Below, piece after piece: positions 1 to 11,260 of a DNA stretch of 64,000 nucleotides; within the stretch, counting starts at the first letter, position 1, and each line of letters begins with the position of its first letter. The notes beneath the pieces are model-generated. The model was not told where the DNA came from. It worked only from the letters and a program-made list of their open reading frames with translations, and did no database searches. The DNA is taken from the NCBI GenBank assembly GCA_013396655.1, contig WBMV01001233.1:248533-312532 (forward strand), read 5' to 3'. This DNA comes from Campylorhamphus procurvoides. Taxonomy: Eukaryota; Chordata; Aves; Passeriformes; Dendrocolaptidae. Position numbers and translations under genes: made by a program.

Positions 1-254
1 CATGCAGCTTCACAAAGGCATTACAACAGATTACTAAGATTAAGAAGTATTGCTATAATAAGGAACCTTTGTTACACCCAGCAAACACAAACTCCATGCC
101 ACTTAAACACAGTACCCACAAGTTACAGAAAATAAGTGTTTAAGTTACCCACAAGAGGAAGAAAAGAATAAAGGTGGAGAGATTAAGAGAAGGAAGAATA
201 AAGAGAAGAAAATAGGAGAGAAAAATATAGTCACCACTATTATATATTTACTTA

Positions 255-650
255 TTATTATAGGCCACATGTTGATAGGCCAGGAGAACAGGCCAGGACG
301 AGATGGACACCTTGTGCTGCCTCTTTATCTGCTCTGGTCTCTATGGCCAAATCCTCCAGCTGGAGCCTCTGACCCCCTGGCCACTGTGGGGTCCCAGGCC
401 AGGGTAAGGGTCTGTGTTCTCACTGTCCCAGCCAATCTGAGTTGGGTCAGGGGCTTCAGGAGCTGTGGGGTGTTATAGTTTTCCTGGGCTGTTTGTGACT
501 GGCAGCTGCTCCATGTGGGCTCCAGGACCCACCATGAGGAACACGATGCCACCCCATGTGAGATTTGACCCATTCCTTCATTCTCCAAACACAAACACAC
601 ACCCCTGCAAGGTGGTTCCAACCCAGTAATCACTGATGTGGTGTCTAACA
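255..650. other. GC-richer repeat-like block at the left edge, possibly LTR-derived
   Basis: This stretch is clearly richer in G and C than the AT-rich DNA on both sides, and has abrupt edges. It ends on the plus strand with ...GTGTCTAACA, so read on the minus strand it begins TGTTAGACACC, which would suit the 5' end of an LTR. It also contains an inverted CCAAT-like element. I found no convincing polyadenylation signal, TATA box or target-site duplication, and the left edge of the window limits the view. Open frames on either strand (about 100 codons on the minus strand) have no recognisable domain. An old retroviral LTR or internal segment is the leading guess, but unproven. Confidence 0.3.
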
Positions 651-940
651 GTTTGGCATTTTATAGTTTTGCAATAGTCCTGCAAGCATAACTTTCGATT
701 TATGCTGGTTTCATTACCTGATTTCAGAAAAATGTCTAAAATATCTGTGTAGTTTTTTCTGGTTAAATATTTATATGATGGTTTATAATAAATAATCATC
801 AAAATCCTATAATATAAACTGATGGTAAAACTAAATTGTATTTTTAACAATGTATAAATTGTAAACTCAAATGTATTTGTCATCAGTTGCATGTATAAGG
901 TAATACTCATTGCTATTATATTAGTTAACTCTAATTATCC

Positions 941-1258
941 TGTAATGTGGAGGCGGGCTTAGGAACGATGCCAGACGATCCAATGTGGATTAACTGCAAA
1001 GTCCACTTTATTGAAGAAGTTTCTACAATTATAGTATTCCTGACAATACGTGCATTAACATTACTGGTGGAAATAGACATAAACAAATACTCATTGGCTA
1101 TAAGCAGAAGGCTGCTATATCTATGACCTCATCCAGCCTGCTTCTAGTTCTCACAGACTTGCAAGATTGTTTATTTTACAAGCACACAGCTTTTAGCCAA
1201 AGCCAATAACTCCCTTTCTCTCTCACGAGAGAAATGCACAGCCTGTTAATTTCCTACA
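941..1258 (-). mobile_element. Probable solo LTR of an endogenous retrovirus (ERVK/alpharetrovirus-like)
   Basis: Read on the minus strand, this segment begins near TGTAGGAAATTAACAGG and ends ...GCCTCCACATTACA, giving the TG...CA termini of an LTR. A polyadenylation signal AATAAA lies at 1007-1012 on the minus strand, about 65 bases before the 3' end, which is a normal R-U5 spacing. A CCAAT-type element (plus-strand ATTGG at about 1093) sits upstream of it. The outer 5' boundary could instead be at 1266 (...GTAACA). I could not find a matching target-site duplication (left flank ATTATCC), so the element is probably old or one edge is misplaced. No gag, pol or env sequence is attached on either side. 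The call rests on termini and poly(A) signal, not on a family match. Confidence 0.55.
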
Positions 1259-1707
1259 CTGTAACAAAATGTGACTTCCAATAGCCTAAGATTTACATGC
1301 TTCTCTATGACAGCTAAGAAAAATCAGTAGGATCAAATTGTGATCTGGCTTTACAATTTTTTTCTTTTTGAGAAAAAAAACAAGTCACCATATATGATAA
1401 AATTTTTCTCGTATGACTGATTTTTTCCCTTCTAAAAACTGGATAATGAAGAGCCATATACATTGATGAACGGTGGCTTTTCCAGATACTGCAGATAATA
1501 TTGACTTTTTTTTAAAAAAATTAATGAACAGCATTCATATTGGCATTTAAGTTACAAGTGATTTTTTTCCTATTTACTGAAAGTAGGAAATCAAGTATAA
1601 CATTATATACATATTGCTCATTGACCTCTTTCTATACATTAGTTTTTATTTTCAATAGCAAGTATATAAAATGTTGCAGGGAAGAGCGCAGGGTGCAGCG
1701 TGACATG
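1259..1707. other. AT-rich unique sequence, no gene seen
   Basis: Runs of A and T and scattered stop codons in all frames; no exon, RNA gene or recognised repeat. A short open frame begins at 1540 and runs across the tandem duplication that follows; its content is low-complexity and I do not regard it as a gene. Confidence 0.5.
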
Positions 1708-1783
1708 GAAAAGAAAGACCTCAAATATTACAGAACAGAACAGTTGAAAAGAAAGACCTCAAATATTACAGAATCGAACAGTA
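1708..1783 (+). repeat. 38-bp tandem duplication
   Basis: Two adjacent copies of a 38-base unit beginning GAAAAGAAAGACCTCAAATA lie at 1708-1745 and 1746-1783. The copies differ only in the last third (CAGAACAGAACAGTT against CAGAATCGAACAGTA). This looks like a recent local slippage or unequal-exchange duplication. Confidence 0.85.
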
Positions 1784-2649
1784 AAGTATCCACCCTGACA
1801 TATGACATATATAGGGAAGTACCTTCTGAAGCAATTATTGCAAGTGGATTCCCATGGGGATTACCTTATGGGATTCTGTTATAAGAAAAGCATTATGGGG
1901 AAGCTCTGCTAACGTCTTTTTGGGGGGAAAAAACCTCCTGTGTGCCCCTCTGAAATGCCTGTACATTAGTGCACATAGTATGGAGAACAGGAGAAATTCG
2001 AGAACAATTTGCAGCTCCAGAGTGACCATATCATTGGGATTATGGAGATGTGGTAAGGTAGCTCACAGAACTGTAGTACTGCAAAAGATGGGATAAGGGC
2101 TCTGTAGGAAGGATGGGTGCTGGGAGACATCTTATGGTGGATACCGGCTACAGATCACCTGATCAGGAAGAAAAGGCAGTCAAACGATTCATACCACCTA
2201 AACAGAGAAATCTATACTGAAAATATCTTTGAATACCCCTTGTACCAGAAATGGACTCAATTTTTTTAAGCCTGGAGCAATCTCACTGATTTGGGGATAA
2301 GTAATTCAAGATGAAATCAAGTTCACCCTAAAAGTGCCTATTAAGTAATTTTGACTACTACTGTTCACTGAAAATGTACTGACTATAAATATCTGTTGTA
2401 TAGAAAACTGCAATATAAACTTTGAGAGTTAAAAAGTCATATTCCAGTCCCACTTTCAGACAGATTAATCTTGCCTGTTTAGCCAAGAATGAAATTAGGG
2501 TGCTAATTTTCTGGAGCTGAATCAAGAAATACATGTGTCTCTCTGTGTCCCAAACTAAGTGTTGCTGCTTCTACACCACTTTTCAAATATGTGTATGTTT
2601 TTCCAGGGAACTTGGAGAAGGATGTGAAGAACCGGACTTTTTTAATTGC
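1784..2649. other. AT-rich unique sequence, no gene seen
   Basis: No exon, RNA gene or mobile element recognised. Frames of 60-80 codons on both strands at about 1835-2096 overlap each other and lack any domain. Confidence 0.5.
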
Positions 2650-2960
2650 TTTAAAACACTGTTATTATAGTGAGATGTGCGAAGAAGACAGGAGAGTAAA
2701 GATAAAGTCTGAGGGGAGGAGGCCATAGCCCACAAACTGTTAACTTTGTGAAGGCCCAGGGGGCCACTCTTTGGGGGTGTGTTGCCTATCTAAAGGGGAC
2801 CACTGGCACTCTCTGGGTGCGTGATGATTATCTCCTACGGACCAGGCCGTGTCATAGGAGGCTCTGTGTCATAGCCCCATGTGCACACACTCATGACTCC
2901 CCTGGAAAGGGTCTCAGCTCTTAGCAGAGGTGCCTCTGAAGCACACCTCTCCCCACTCCC
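2650..2960. other. GC-richer block of unknown origin
   Basis: About 300 bases with noticeably higher G+C than the surroundings, including several GGGG/CCCC runs (for example around 2756-2775 and 2950-2965). It has the look of a decayed mobile-element or LTR segment: sharp composition edges and no long open frame. I could not find TG...CA termini with a duplication, an AATAAA, or a CR1 tail, so no family is assigned. Confidence 0.3.
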
Positions 2961-5900
2961 CCAAGCCTAAATGACTTTCCAAAACACATCACCTCCATCT
3001 TCTGCAAAAACATCATGTGTATATTGTGACTGTGTTTATGTAACCACTTTTAAACATCTGAAGGGGGGAGAAGGTGTTTGCTGCCTTTTTTTGTTATTTG
3101 CTTTTTAAATTAATTGGCAATAAATTTAGTTCAGCCAAGTTGAGTCTGTTTTACGGGTCACATATCCAAATAGTCAACTGTGCAACAATTGGTCTAGTAC
3201 TTGGTTTTGTATCCTCGTACAGAATCAAAACATCCCAGCTATGTAGAGGACCCCCAATCCAACTGCACTATCAAGTAGAATAAAATGAATGCTCTATCCC
3301 AGTATGATGGCTACTCTTGTTAACAGAGTCTATAAAAAAAATTAATGATCTTAATAGATATAACCTGTGCTAATGTTTCATTTGTTCTGTGTTTTTAAAT
3401 TTTTTTTCTCAATGAAAAAAATAATGAAACGTTCAAAAGTTTTCTGGAAAAAAATACTCACATTAAGTGAGTTGCTGCATTTAAGGCAGTAACTCTTACT
3501 TGGTAGATATTTCAAGAGTTAATCCATTGTCTCTACCTTTAATACTTTTTGAAAACTGAAGGTGTCATAGCAATATAGAAGAAATCAATTCTAATTTAAT
3601 TTCCTTCTTTCTATCTCTTGACTGCCTATTGAGAAATCTGTAACTTATCTTGTAGCTACAGGAATCTTTTGTATTTAGCCAAAAACAATAAACTATTTTT
3701 TAATTTATTTTGTCTTTTTTTGTTTGTTTTGTTTTTTTTTTCCTCCCTCAAATGGTTGTCCATAAAAGACAACAACAAAATCTCTCTGGCTAATTTCCAA
3801 AACAGGAAGATAGTAATATGTATCTCAGCATTCAGTACATGACAAATGTCTATTCCATCTCCTCAGATTTTCTCACTACTCATACCACTCTCACCACCTG
3901 AGTTTCTAAAGACAGCTACTAGCCAATTGTCAGTCAATAGCATGCCAAGAAGCTGGTACAAGTCTGGAAAATACGAGGGTAAATTTTATAGAATTTGTAA
4001 TTCTTACACCACTTCACTTTCGGACTAAGACAACTTTTAGCTGCCTATATGCACATAATTTTTTGTGATCTAATACCATTATAGGTGCCCTAGGGTATGC
4101 AACCCATTATAAGACTGACGATGATAAGGGATCTCCCAACTGTGGGAGGCCAACATCATTCAGAGGCAGCAGCAGGCATCCAGGTAACTAAAACAGTTAC
4201 CTGTATTCAGGCAACTGAATCTTAGACTTATGTCTCCTCTGTATGTAAATTACTAGCCTGGGGAAAGGGACTTAACTAGTACAGTGTTGTAATACCAATG
4301 CGCCACAATATAGTGACAAATGAATGCCTAATCATAGTTGTATGGGAAATAGATCTCTGCCCAATGAGAGGTACTGAAACAATATAAAAAATTGTGAAAA
4401 CAAAAAATGATATTTGCACTAACATGAAAGGAAGAGCAAAACAACATTAAATTTTGAAAAAAAAAAGTAAGTACAAAACCCCTTTGTGTCTGAATCTTGA
4501 AACATTCTGGTTTTGAGGGGTTTTCCCTTTCAGGTCTTCTCTGACAAAAGAAAAACAATTATAATTTTGAAGGTCATAATGAAATAGGAAAACTTGAACT
4601 TTAAAAGACATATAATTTTTCACTGCTCCTAAGTCCTGTAGTGAGGGGTATTCTTTAAAAGTTATACATTAGCATCCAATTTTAATTTGAGTTACAGATT
4701 AATTGCTGAAGTGAAGCACTGATCTTGTGTTCAGAATGAAGTTTGGATCCCATATTTGAGCAATCTTACAGAACATGAGTGATAAAATTAAACCAGAAGA
4801 TACACTCACCTAACCTGCTCTTCAGCTCATGGCTTCAAACTAGAGCTATTCTGAAGAAAATCTTCTGAAATAAATACAATATGGATGCTGAGAGCTTGAC
4901 ACCAAATGCTTCCACTGTACAGAATGCTTCAATGAAGCCAACATAATTGCTGATGTAGATGTGACCATAGGAAATATGGACTGTATTTTTTCTTTTTCTC
5001 CCTGTGTCCTTTTCGGTTAAATGCATTCCTCTGTGACTTGAATGAAAAGTGAAATTGTTATGAAGAGTCAGACTCAGACTACAGAGTTTTCTGCTGTTCC
5101 TATTCCCTAAATCTTGCTGGACCTGAGTTGTGGTTGATGTTTTTGCTTGATGTTATGTTAAATGGGAGAGCTAGTTCAGAGATTTAAAGGCCTAGGGCCA
5201 AGCTTGCCATTATTACTCTGCCTGTGGACTGCTTCTCTCCCTTGGAAATGAGTTTCCAATGACAATTATGTTGTCACAAAGCACAAGCTAATAACATGCT
5301 GACATTTTTTTGGATTCCTCAGCACCATTCTATTTAGGTTCAACACTTCCTCATGTTTCATTTTGGGAGAGTCTAGGTCATACTGTTACTTTTGTTGAAA
5401 ATCAGTGTTTTAGTATGCGTTCAAGACTACGGTTCTTAGGTTTACTGTAATCTCTGCATTCCTGAGTTTAGGTTGGTGTCTGTGGCTCTGCAGACAACAG
5501 TTTTTCAGGGAGCAGCTACCCACTGCAAAGCACAAATAACTTTATTTAAAATTTAAATATGAAAGAAGGAATCATATTATAAAAATTAAACAGCATAAAC
5601 TCAAGACTACTACTTATTATCCATCAAACTGCAGCATCTAGCAGAATCTTAAAGTGAGTATGTGACTCCCATCCAGACTAGGAGAGTATGTCTGTACATT
5701 CATGTTTCTGACATACTTTGCTGTCAGGCTTCCTAGGTGAGCAAAGGTGTTCCCTTCGGGAAGTAAATATTTTTAAAAAGTTGAGAATTTATCAAAACAG
5801 TTCAGTGAATAGTATTGTGAATAGTTGTGATTTTTGTTCCTGAACTTGGCAATCATTAGAAATCCTGTAAAAAAACAAATCATATAAAAATATTGAAATT

Positions 5901-6541
5901 TCAGCAGTCAGATGCCCAGTGCTATGCATGTACAATGCTTAACATAAAACATCTGTTGCAGGTCCCTAAAGCAGGAATGCAGATTTATTCACAATGCAAT
6001 TCATACCACTTAAAAAGAGTCTGCATCTCTCTATTGACTAAATAAGAGCTTAGAAATTGAATTGAGATGCTTAATTTTAGACATTGTGAATACGTCCTGT
6101 CACCTTTGTCCATATAATTTATTTGGAAAAAAAAAAAAAATTAAAGCTTTCATGTTTCCAAAGGAGGAAATTTGTGGATGTGATGTCGTGAGGAGGTTTT
6201 TAATGTCATGTGGCATTATCAACAGCAAGGTCTTCTTTAGAAAATTGCTTTCATACTTTGCTCAGCTCTTTCACCTTTAAATGAAAATAAAATAGATTGC
6301 TTAATGAAGAAGAGAAAAAAAGAAAGATTACAATGAAATTGTCTCCTATTGATCCTGTCAGTGAAGAGATGGTCTTTACCCCAAATGTGATTGACAGAAA
6401 TGGAGAAAGGAGAAACAGTTGCAAAGATTATATGACCTTATCCATGCAACACCAGAATAATGACCTTCACCGAAAATATTGTGCCCCATAACATCTCCTC
6501 ACTTCTTTCTTTCAAGAATTAGGTCATCTTCTGAAGTACAA
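2961..6541. other. AT-rich intergenic or intronic sequence, no gene seen
   Basis: Mostly A/T-rich single-copy DNA with short homopolymer runs (T-rich near 3715-3740, an A run near 6127-6140). No splice-bounded exon, RNA gene or recognised transposable element. Open frames here are all under 80 codons and compositionally random. The segment ends where a minus-strand CR1 tail begins. Confidence 0.5.
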
Positions 6542-6599
6542 ATCATAGAATTAATAAGGTTGAAAAAGGCCTCTAGGATCCGCAAGTCTAACTGTTGAT

Positions 6600-8860
6600 G
6601 AAACACCACTACACTGCATCAACTAAACCATATCACTGAGTGCTGCATCAAGTTGTTTTTTTGAACACTTTCAGGGATGTAACTCCACCATCTGCCTGGG
6701 CAGCCTGTAAAATGCTCCACCACTCTTTCAGTGAAAAAATTCTTCCTGATGTCCAAACTGAACCTCCCATAGTGCAGCTTGAGGCCATTTCCTCTTGTTC
6801 TCTTACTTGTTACCTGAGAAAAGAGGCTAACCCCCACCTTGCTACAATGTCCTTTCAGGTAGTTGTAGAGAGTGAGAAGGCCTCCCCATTTTCTCCAGGC
6901 TAAACAACCCCAGCTTCCTCAGCTGCTCCTCATATGACACTCTCTAGTCTTTCCACTGGGTTCATTTCCCTTCTCTGGAGAAGCTCCATCACCTTGATGT
7001 GTCTTGTGAGAGGCCCAGACTCTAGGTGCAACCTCACCAGTGCTGTGTACAGAGAGACAATCGCTTCCATAGCCCTGCTGGCCACACTATTTTTGATACA
7101 GGCCAGGATGCCACTGGCCTTCTTCGCCACCTGGGCATGTTCAGGCAGCTGTCATACAGCGACCCCAGGTCCTTTTCTGTTGGGCCTGTTTCCAGCCACT
7201 CTTCTTCCAGCCTGTAGCAACACATGGGATTGTTGTGGCTGAAGTGGAAGACCCAACACTTCAACTTGACCTTGTTGAACCTCATACCATTATTCTCAAC
7301 CCGTCAATGCAGCTGGTCGAAATCTCTCTGCAGAGCCTTCCTGCCCTCCAGCAGATCAACACTCCCATACAACTTAGTGTCACCTGTGAACTTATTGAGG
7401 GTGCACTAATACCCTCATTTAGATCACCAAAAAAAAAATTAAAGAGGACTGGGCCCAATGCTGAGCCCTGAAGAACACCACTACTGACTGACCAACAGTT
7501 GGATGCAGCACCATTCACCACAACTTTCTGGGCCTGGTCATCCAGCCAGTTCTCTCACTCAGTGAAGAGTGGACTTACCTAAGCCATGGGCTGCCAGCTT
7601 CTCCCAGTGAATGCTTTGGAAGACAATGCCAAAGGTTTTTACTGAAGTCCAGGTAGACTACATTCACAGCTCTTCCCTTATCACTAAGCAGGTCATCTGG
7701 TCATAAAAGGAGATCAGCTTAGTCAAACAGTACTTGCTTTTCCTAAACCCATGCTGTCTGGGCCTGATTCTCTGATTGTTCTGTAGGCACTGTGTGATTG
7801 AACTCAGGATAATCTGTACCATAACCTTCCCCAGTTCTGAGGTCAGCCTGACAGGCTTGTAGTTCCCCAGATCACCCTTTCTGCCCTTCTTGTAGATGGT
7901 TGTCACGTTGGCCAACCTCTAGTTGTCTGGGATATCCCTGGTTAACCAGGACTGATGATAAATGATGGAATGTCTGGGTAAGGTGTTCTGCCAGATCCCT
8001 CATCACTCTTGGGTGGATCTCATCCAGCCTCATAGACTTATGAGTGTCTAACTGTCAATTGGCAGGTCACCGGCTCCTTACTTCTGCATTGAAGATGTGC
8101 TCTGCTCCCAGTTCCTGTCTATCAGCTCAGGGGGCTGGTTGCCCTGATGATAACTGGTTTTTTTTTTGTTAAAGACTGAGGCAAAGAAGGCATTTAGTAC
8201 CTCAGCCTTTTTCTCATCCTTGGGGAGAATGTTTCCCCCCTCCACCACATCCAATAAAGGATGGAGATTTTCCTTGGCCATTCTTTTGTTAAGGTATTTA
8301 TCAAAGCACTTTCTATTATCTTTCACAGCAATAGCCAGTCTAAGTTCTGTCTGAGTTTTCACCTTTCTAATTTTCTCTGGAAATTACCTAACAACATCTT
8401 TCTAACCTTCTGAGTTACCTGACCCTTCTTCCAATGGTCATAAACTTTTTTTTTTTTTTCTGAGTTCAAGTGAAAGGCCCCTGTTCATCCAGGCCAGTCT
8501 TCTTGCCTGTAGGCTCGTCTTTTGGCACATAGGGACAGCCTATTCCTGTGGCTTAAAGATTTCCTTCTAAAAGTATGTCCAGCCTTCATGGAACTCACCA
8601 CCACATTTCCCACCAGCCCTTCTCTGTTTGGAAACAGCAGGTCTAATGGTGCACTACTCCTGGTAGGCTTGCTTTCCAGCTGTGTCAGGAAGTTACTTTA
8701 CACACATTCAAGGAACCTCCTAGACTGTCTCTTCTCCACTGTCTTGAGTTTCCAACAGGCATCCATCAAGTTAAAGCTTTCCACAAGAACAAAAGCTAGT
8801 GACTATGAAACATCGGCCAGATGCTTGTAGAATATTTCATCCACTTTCTGGGTCACCACA
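6600..8860 (-). pseudogene. CR1 ORF2 remnant: endonuclease and reverse transcriptase, inactivated
   Basis: Conceptual pieces of CR1 ORF2 are readable in shifting frames on the minus strand. Fingers motifs (YKPVRLTSELGKVM, QHGFRKSKYCLTKL) lie at about 7664-7915. The palm motif [13 protein letters not shown] is at about 7440-7480. After a one-base frameshift near 7395 the catalytic FADD box reads FTGD (7379-7390), so the first catalytic aspartate has become glycine. C-terminal motifs include [15 protein letters not shown] (about 7240-7285) and ILACIKNSVASRAMEAIV (about 7050-7110). In the endonuclease the usual GDFN reads ESFN (8770-8781), and I could not find the downstream SDH catalytic segment, which seems deleted near 8580. 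A linker portion of 94 codons (8078-8362) is still open. In a live element this protein nicks target DNA and reverse-transcribes the element's RNA. This copy cannot. Confidence 0.88.
8447..8460 (+). repeat. Poly(T) tract inside the CR1 copy
   Basis: A T run interrupts the CR1 ORF2 linker (an A run in the element's sense). It is not part of the usual CR1 reading frame and probably arose by slippage; it shifts the frame. Confidence 0.7.
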
Positions 8861-8880
8861 CTCCTCCTAGCAATGGCTTT

Positions 8881-9644
8881 TGACTGCATGGAAACCATTG
8901 TTGCCTGTAGGGTGGCTGTGCTCTTCTACACAAAATGCTGCACCAAGTACCACACAAAGAACCATGTCACGTTCTTCTGACAATGCGACATCCTGTTTGC
9001 CTGCCCTGTTCACCTGCCCTGTTCATTTGGTTTCTTAGAGCTGTTTAAACCTCTCGTGGTTGCTCGTGAGAGCTGCCAGGTCCTGACAGGTGTTTCTGCT
9101 CACTCTTGGGGTTCTCTGATTCCAGGAATCCCCTTACTATCTCCTTCAGGTGTTTTGCCCCAGAACTTACCGTAGTTATTACTGTTGCACTGCGTACCTT
9201 GCTAACTGAATTCCTGTAATGGCCAATATCTTGGAGGATCTGTGTAAGTTAATTTATTTGATAAAATCTGTTTAGATATGCCAAGTATTAATATTGCTAT
9301 TACTGCAAGAAAAAGTCTAAATATATACTCTTAGAAAGGGAACATGAATTACTCCTTTTTATCCTGCCTAGAAAAGTGTTGGGGAAGTTTTTGTTTGGTT
9401 GGTTTGTTGGTTTGGTTTCTTTTTTAAAAATTTCCTTAGAGTTTAATCCCATTAGTTCTACACTAGAGTTTAGTGGGCTTTGCATCACTAAAATTTTATT
9501 ACCTTGTATTTGTCAATAGTACACTTAATTCCCTCTGTAACAACCTATTTACAAATCAAACTCCCTTTTAAGTTTAGCTGTCTATATAGCCTTCATTCAC
9601 CATCTTTCATTTTTTCATCCTCAGAAAATGCAACTAGACTGCAG
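8881..9644. other. Unassigned sequence between two LINE remnants
   Basis: The first 250 bases are moderately GC-rich and could be a more 5' part of the flanking CR1 copy, but I could not match them to an endonuclease motif. A 13-bp near-perfect tandem (CTGCCCTGTTCAC / CTGCCCTGTTCAT) is at 9001-9026. The rest is AT-rich with a GTTT/GGTTT-rich patch at about 9390-9420. No gene seen. Confidence 0.4.
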
Positions 9645-9995
9645 TTATTCTCTGTGTTTGCAGATCATCTTTTGTAAATTAAAGCAAATAACATGCACAG
9701 CAGACTTTAAAGCCCTAGCCCCATAGACCTGAAATAATACTTTCTCTGATTTGACATAACTACTTTCACAGGAACTATCTATAGCCACTGCTCTGCTACT
9801 TTTCAATCTGTTCTGTATCTCTGTCCATGTCCTGCCCCGAATCCTTGCATCATTTTGGAGCTTAAGCAGGAACTTGTCATGTGGAATGTTATAAAAGGCT
9901 TTCTGAAAATCTATATATATTGTGTCATCTGCTGGGCCCTTAGCAACCCTGTCAGTATCTCTTTGTATAAATTGTTCTCCCCCAAAATGCAACAA
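9645..9995 (-). pseudogene. Ancient non-LTR retrotransposon reverse transcriptase relic
   Basis: A 116-codon minus-strand open frame matches the RT palm of CR1/L2/L3-type LINEs. The segment TIYIDFQKAFYNIPHDKFLL (about 9865-9923) corresponds to RT motif A (normally YLDFSKAFDTVPH...LL.KL), and the motif-A aspartate is retained at residue 29, with DFQKAF at 9894-9911. Further along, VLFQVYGARALKSAVHVICFN lines up with the normal GVPQGSVLGPLLF...IN box but is badly decayed. The piece is only part of an RT, with no FADD box. It differs clearly from the CR1 copy at 6.5-8.9 kb, so it is an older insertion or another clade. It has no likely function, and preservation of the frame may be chance. Confidence 0.72.
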
Positions 9996-11260
9996 ACAAA
10001 ACCACTGAGAAAATTATTAAAGACATAATTAATAGCTTTTTATTTACAGACAAGTGATTAAAAAGACACAAACTCGGCCAGAAATGTACCTTGCAAATAC
10101 TCTGCTCTGCATTTACCCTGACTATCCCCACTAATATTAGTGATCAGAGTAGTAATAATAATAACAATAATAATAGTTCAGTAGTTCTTATCTACTGCCT
10201 TACAGTGTCTAAGCTGTTTGGTAGCTCCACAAAAGACCTATTTGCAAAGGTAGTCCAATTAAATATGTATAAATGTATTGAAATGTTTAATTAGCTGGCA
10301 ACTCAGTAAGTGTTTGTAAAACATGGCTGCTCCTTAATCAGAAGACAAAAATAAGCTGTCATATATTGTTATCCACTTGTTATTTGAAAACCAAAACTCT
10401 GAGGCAAAGAGGATGCCTTTCTTTTAGTACCATGCGCCAACTCAGAATAAGCAAAAAATAGAGACAGAGCAGATAATGGACTCCATTCATGAATGCAAAA
10501 GGCTATTTCTGAGCAGTTATTGCATTGTTTATGCCAGCAAAAATTGCATAACTCTCATTTGCTACACAAATTACATGTTTTCTATGCTTCATTGGGCTTT
10601 TTACATAGAACATAAATGGAGCATTTGCAATAGGTGGTACAAAGACTGCTATCACAGTCAGTCTAAGCCTCATTATTAGGGCTGGATGAAGCATTTGGCA
10701 TTCATCAGGTTTGCAGCAAAGTCAACAGAACCCAACATTCTCTTTATGTTTATCTTTTTATTTCCTTTCAGCTCCTAGTTTCTTGAGTTTTTTAATGAAA
10801 TGAAAATGGAAGGTTTCCAGCCAAAGCTGTTCTAATTGCTTTAAGACACAGATCCGAGGTTAATACAATCCATTAAATGTTGCCAGCCTGGAACAGGCAA
10901 AGGCTTCATGTACTCACTGCACAGCAGGACTGCCTGGTCAAGAATAAGGTCAGGCAGTTGCACAAAGCCAAAACACAGCACAAGAAAACTTGTCAGCTGT
11001 ATTGCTGCTGTGAACATGGGGAGGTCATGTGAAAGGAACTTTCATTTCTCAATCCAAGAGCTGCAAGAGTGGTATCCGTTCACCTCCACATGATGCTATA
11101 GATTAACCTTTCAAAAGCTTTGGATGGGGTTTTTGGTACCTAAAAATACAAAGGAGCTGTCTATCCTATGGCTGTAAAACTGAATTTGAAAATGGAAGTG
11201 TACTCTGCTCTTGGAAATCATGTTCAAATCTGTGTTTTAGCCTCAGCTGAGGCTACAAAA
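9996..11260. other. Unique sequence, possible conserved non-coding DNA
   Basis: No exon or mobile element recognised. The part at about 10480-10720 has low homopolymer content and a mixed, non-repetitive composition, unlike most of the window. It carries several TAAT/ATTA and GCAAT words, the look of a conserved non-coding element, but conservation cannot be judged from one genome. Confidence 0.35.
10153..10175 (+). repeat. (TAA)n microsatellite
   Basis: Short interrupted TAA/CAA trinucleotide array. Confidence 0.85.

Larger units (their letters stand above)
6542..8880 (-). mobile_element. CR1 LINE retrotransposon, long 5'-truncated copy
   Basis: This is a CR1-clade non-LTR retrotransposon in reverse orientation. 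Its 3' tail begins at 6542, where the plus strand reads ATCATAGAATTAATAAGGTTG, the complement of the CR1 terminal signature. Going up in coordinate it runs through the ORF2 C-terminal region (about 6620-7290), the reverse transcriptase palm (about 7290-7540), the fingers (about 7664-7915), the linker between endonuclease and RT (about 8080-8400) and a remnant of the endonuclease (about 8560-8860). At roughly 2.3 kb it is longer than most avian CR1 copies, which are usually cut to a few hundred bases. Multiple frameshifts and stops make it non-functional. The 5' boundary is approximate. Confidence 0.93.

Noticed and set aside
7664..7915. 83-codon minus-strand frame as a host gene
   Set aside because: It is the fingers part of the CR1 reverse transcriptase, broken in adjoining frames.
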